Part shown: positions 62,066 to 64,000 of the stretch, piece by piece | Position numbering within the stretch: position 1 is the first letter of the stretch | Layout of the letters: each line of letters begins with the position of its first letter | From: Actinoalloteichus fjordicus | GTDB taxonomy: Bacteria; Actinomycetota; Actinomycetes; Mycobacteriales; Pseudonocardiaceae | Assembly: GCF_001941625.1 (NCBI RefSeq) | Contig: NZ_CP016076.1 | Location: 5,564,001 to 5,628,000 of the forward strand | DNA: 64,000 bases | Direction of reading: 5' to 3' | Program-made: the position numbers and the translations under genes | The notes under the pieces: generated by a model | Seen by the model: only the letters and a program-made list of their open reading frames with translations | Told to the model about the DNA's origin: nothing | Databases searched by the model: none

Positions 62066-63568
62066 TCAGTCCAGTCTGCGGGCCGCGGCGTCGAAGTCCG
62101 AGGCAGCTCCGCTCGGGGCGTACTCCCGCACCTCCTGCGTCGCGGCGACCAGCGCACGCATCGCCGTCAGATCGCCGACGCCGGAGCCGCCCGCCGCCCT
62201 GGCCTGCACCAGCAGGTTGCCCAGCGCCGTGGCCTCGACCGGCCCGGCCACCACCGGAATCCCGCACGCATCGGCCGTCAACCGGCACAGCAGCTCGTTG
62301 CGAGAGCCGCCGCCGACGATGTGCAGGACGTCGACCTCCCGACCGGACAGTGCGCAGGCCTGTCGCAGGGTGCGGCGATAGGCCAGGGCGAGACTCTCCA
62401 GCACGCAGCGGACGAGCTGAGCCTGGGTCTCGGGGACCGGCTGCCCCGTCTCCCGACAGGCCTGGGCAATGCGCGCGGGCATGTCGCCGGGGGCGAGGAA
62501 CCTCGGGTCGTCGGGGTCGACGATCGAGCGGAAAGGCTCGGCGCGGGCCGCGTCGGCGAGCAGTCCCGAGAGCTCGGCGGGTCGACCGGCGTCCGCCCAG
62601 GTGCGCAGGGACTCCTGGAGCAGCCACAGCCCCATCACGTTGCGCAGGTATCGGGTCGTGCCGTCGACGCCGAGTTCGTTGGTGAAGTTGGCGGTCCGGC
62701 CTGCCTCGGAGACCACGGGCGCGTCGAGTTCGAGTCCGACCAGCGACCACGTTCCGCAGGAGACGTAACCGAAACGCCGGGTGACGGTTGGCACCGCGAC
62801 GATCGCCGACGCCGTGTCGTGGGAGCCGACCGCCACCACCGGCAGCTCCCCGCCGCCGAGTTCGGCCCGAGCCGTGCCGTCGACGAGTCCGATGCGCTCC
62901 CCCGGTTCCCGCAACGGCGGCAGCAGCGTCTCGTCGATGCCCGCCGCGCGCACCAGCTCCCAGGCCCATTCCCGCCTGCGCACGTCGAGCAGCTGGGTCG
63001 TGGACGCGTTGGTGACCTCGGCGCCACGCTGTCCGGTGAGCCAGTAGCAGAGCAGGTCGGGGATCAGCAGGAGGCTCGACGCGGCAGTCAGGGCGGCCGT
63101 GTCTCTGGCGGCGACGAGTTGAATCAACGTGTTGATCGGCATGAACTGGATGCCGGTCGTCGCATAGATGCGCTCGGCGCCGAGGGTGGCACGCACCTGG
63201 TCCAGGACGCCGTCCGTCCGGGAGTCCCGGTAGTGGATCGGGTTGCCGAGCAGCTCGCCGTCCGCGTCGAGCAGCCCGTAGTCGACGGCCCACGAGTCGA
63301 TGCCGATGCTGTGCAGCTCCGCCGACGCCGACGCGATGCGCAGGCCCGCGAGGATGTCGCGGTAGAGCCCGAGGACGTTCCAGTGCAGCCGATCCCGTCC
63401 CGCGCCGCGCGCGATGCGGATCGGGGTGTTGTCGAAGCGGGCGACCTCGGTGGTGCTCAACTCACCGGCGCCGACGCGCCCCAGGATGACCCGTCCGCTG
63501 GACGCGCCGAGGTCGACTGCCGCGCAGGTCGCCGTCACCGCGCCGCCGACCGCACCCGATGTGCTCAC
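62066..63568 (-). CDS. rhaB: Rhamnulokinase (FGGY family)
   Basis: The 500-residue FGGY carbohydrate kinase is most like rhamnulokinase, which phosphorylates L-rhamnulose. Its N-terminal ATPase half begins AVDLGASSGRVILGRV, with LHSIGIDSWAVDYGLLDADG and PIHYRDSRTDGV typical of RhaB. The C-terminal half has VVAVGSHDTASAIVAVP, YVSCGTWSLVGLEL and the nucleotide site HIVGGGSRNELLCRLTADACGIPVVAGPVEATALGNLL. The GTG at 63568 follows AAAGGA. Rhamnose is the other backbone sugar of rhamnogalacturonan, so it fits the pectin region. Rhamnose isomerase and aldolase genes are not in the window. Confidence 0.92.
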   Translation of the reverse strand: MSTSGAVGGAVTATCAAVDLGASSGRVILGRVGAGELSTTEVARFDNTPIRIARGAGRDRLHWNVLGLYRDILAGLRIASASAELHSIGIDSWAVDYGLLDADGELLGNPIHYRDSRTDGVLDQVRATLGAERIYATTGIQFMPINTLIQLVAARDTAALTAASSLLLIPDLLCYWLTGQRGAEVTNASTTQLLDVRRREWAWELVRAAGIDETLLPPLREPGERIGLVDGTARAELGGGELPVVAVGSHDTASAIVAVPTVTRRFGYVSCGTWSLVGLELDAPVVSEAGRTANFTNELGVDGTTRYLRNVMGLWLLQESLRTWADAGRPAELSGLLADAARAEPFRSIVDPDDPRFLAPGDMPARIAQACRETGQPVPETQAQLVRCVLESLALAYRRTLRQACALSGREVDVLHIVGGGSRNELLCRLTADACGIPVVAGPVEATALGNLLVQARAAGGSGVGDLTAMRALVAATQEVREYAPSGAASDFDAAARRLD

Positions 63569-64000
63569 CCCTGATCCTTTCCGCTCGCCTGCTGCTGCCG
63601 TGTCGTCGTACACGCGGCCCGCCGCCGGGTGGCCGCGCGGACCCTGCGCTGCCGGTCGGTCTCCTCGACGGCGGTCGTCCTCGCCGCGCCGGTACCGACC
63701 GCACCGAGGGCAGGCGACCGACATCGCCGTCGGAGCCCTCCGCCTGCGGTGCCCAGAACCCGGAAGCCGTTCAGCTGGTGGCTGCCACGCGCCACGATCT
63801 GACGCCGCGCGCCGCGCGCTGCCGATGCGGTGGGCATCGGCCGTCGCGTGCCCGCCGAGTGCATCGACGCCGCCGCACGCATCGGCCGCCTTCGAGGCGA
63901 ACCGGCCGACGTGATCGAGTCGAGCCGACGACCGTCTACGCGGCCACCGCGCCGTCACGCGCGGCCCTGCCACCACCGCGCCCGACCGGAACATCCGCCG
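63569..64000. other. Right-edge stretch upstream of rhaB
   Basis: It should contain the rhaB promoter. I found no operator copy and no credible gene; the open frames here are Arg-rich and low in complexity. Confidence 0.45.

Noticed and set aside
63569-64000. A gene at the right edge upstream of rhaB
   Set aside because: Frames on both strands are low in complexity with no ribosome binding site or family match.
1-64000. Prophage, insertion sequence or biosynthetic gene cluster
   Set aside because: No integrase, transposase, phage structural gene, polyketide or peptide synthetase is seen, and no terminal repeats flank any segment.

Overview
The window is very GC-rich, and its genes often start with GTG. 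Gene content and order point to an actinomycete. The heme genes hemE-hemY-hemQ lie next to a DUF3000 gene, an RNase D gene and msrB, an order close to that of Mycobacterium. There are also ZapE, LigC/LigD-type ligase parts and an Asp23/DUF6286 operon. I would guess the Pseudonocardiales; the genus is inference. I see no rRNA, tRNA, CRISPR array, insertion sequence or prophage.

Left edge (1-3.9 kb): a LacI-family repressor faces a two-gene operon (DUF993 aldolase-like protein and a xylose-isomerase-like epimerase). A promoter and operator lie between them. From 4 to 10.8 kb come a secreted GH1-like protein that lacks the acid/base glutamate, a cyclopropane-fatty-acid synthase relic coupled to a DUF1295 protein and a peroxiredoxin, a DUF427 protein, a degenerate response regulator and a secreted SGNH lipase.

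Middle (11-41.5 kb): mostly housekeeping genes. These are ornithine aminotransferase, an orphan perfect LexA box, zapE and a divergent RibD-like reductase, a seven-gene Asp23/alkaline-shock-type envelope operon, ligC, a hydrolase without its serine nucleophile, a tiny Cys-rich peptide, hisS, a LigD polymerase-domain protein, msrB, the coproporphyrin-dependent heme genes (hemE, hemY, hemQ), an orphan response regulator behind repeat-rich DNA, RNase D, the beta-oxidation pair fadA-fadB and a MecA-type penicillin-binding lipoprotein.

Right third (41.6-64 kb): a pectin/rhamnogalacturonan utilisation region. Two divergent PL1 pectate lyases cut the polymer outside the cell. A YesOPQ-like importer (lipoprotein, two permeases and a YesL-like DUF624 protein, but no ATPase) imports the products. 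A Gfo/Idh enzyme, a uronate dehydrogenase-like enzyme, an enolase-superfamily enzyme and a KdgD-like dehydratase fit the oxidative galacturonate route to alpha-ketoglutarate semialdehyde. GH43, DUF2264, a rhamnulokinase and two further orphan binding lipoproteins fit the rhamnogalacturonan side chains and backbone.

Five near-identical 14-bp LacI-type operators (consensus RGWAAGCGCTTTCC) link the left-edge operon, the catabolic operon, the importer and the pectate lyases. They therefore look like one regulon spread over 52 kb. The two orphan binding-protein genes carry different palindromes and are probably under separate regulators.
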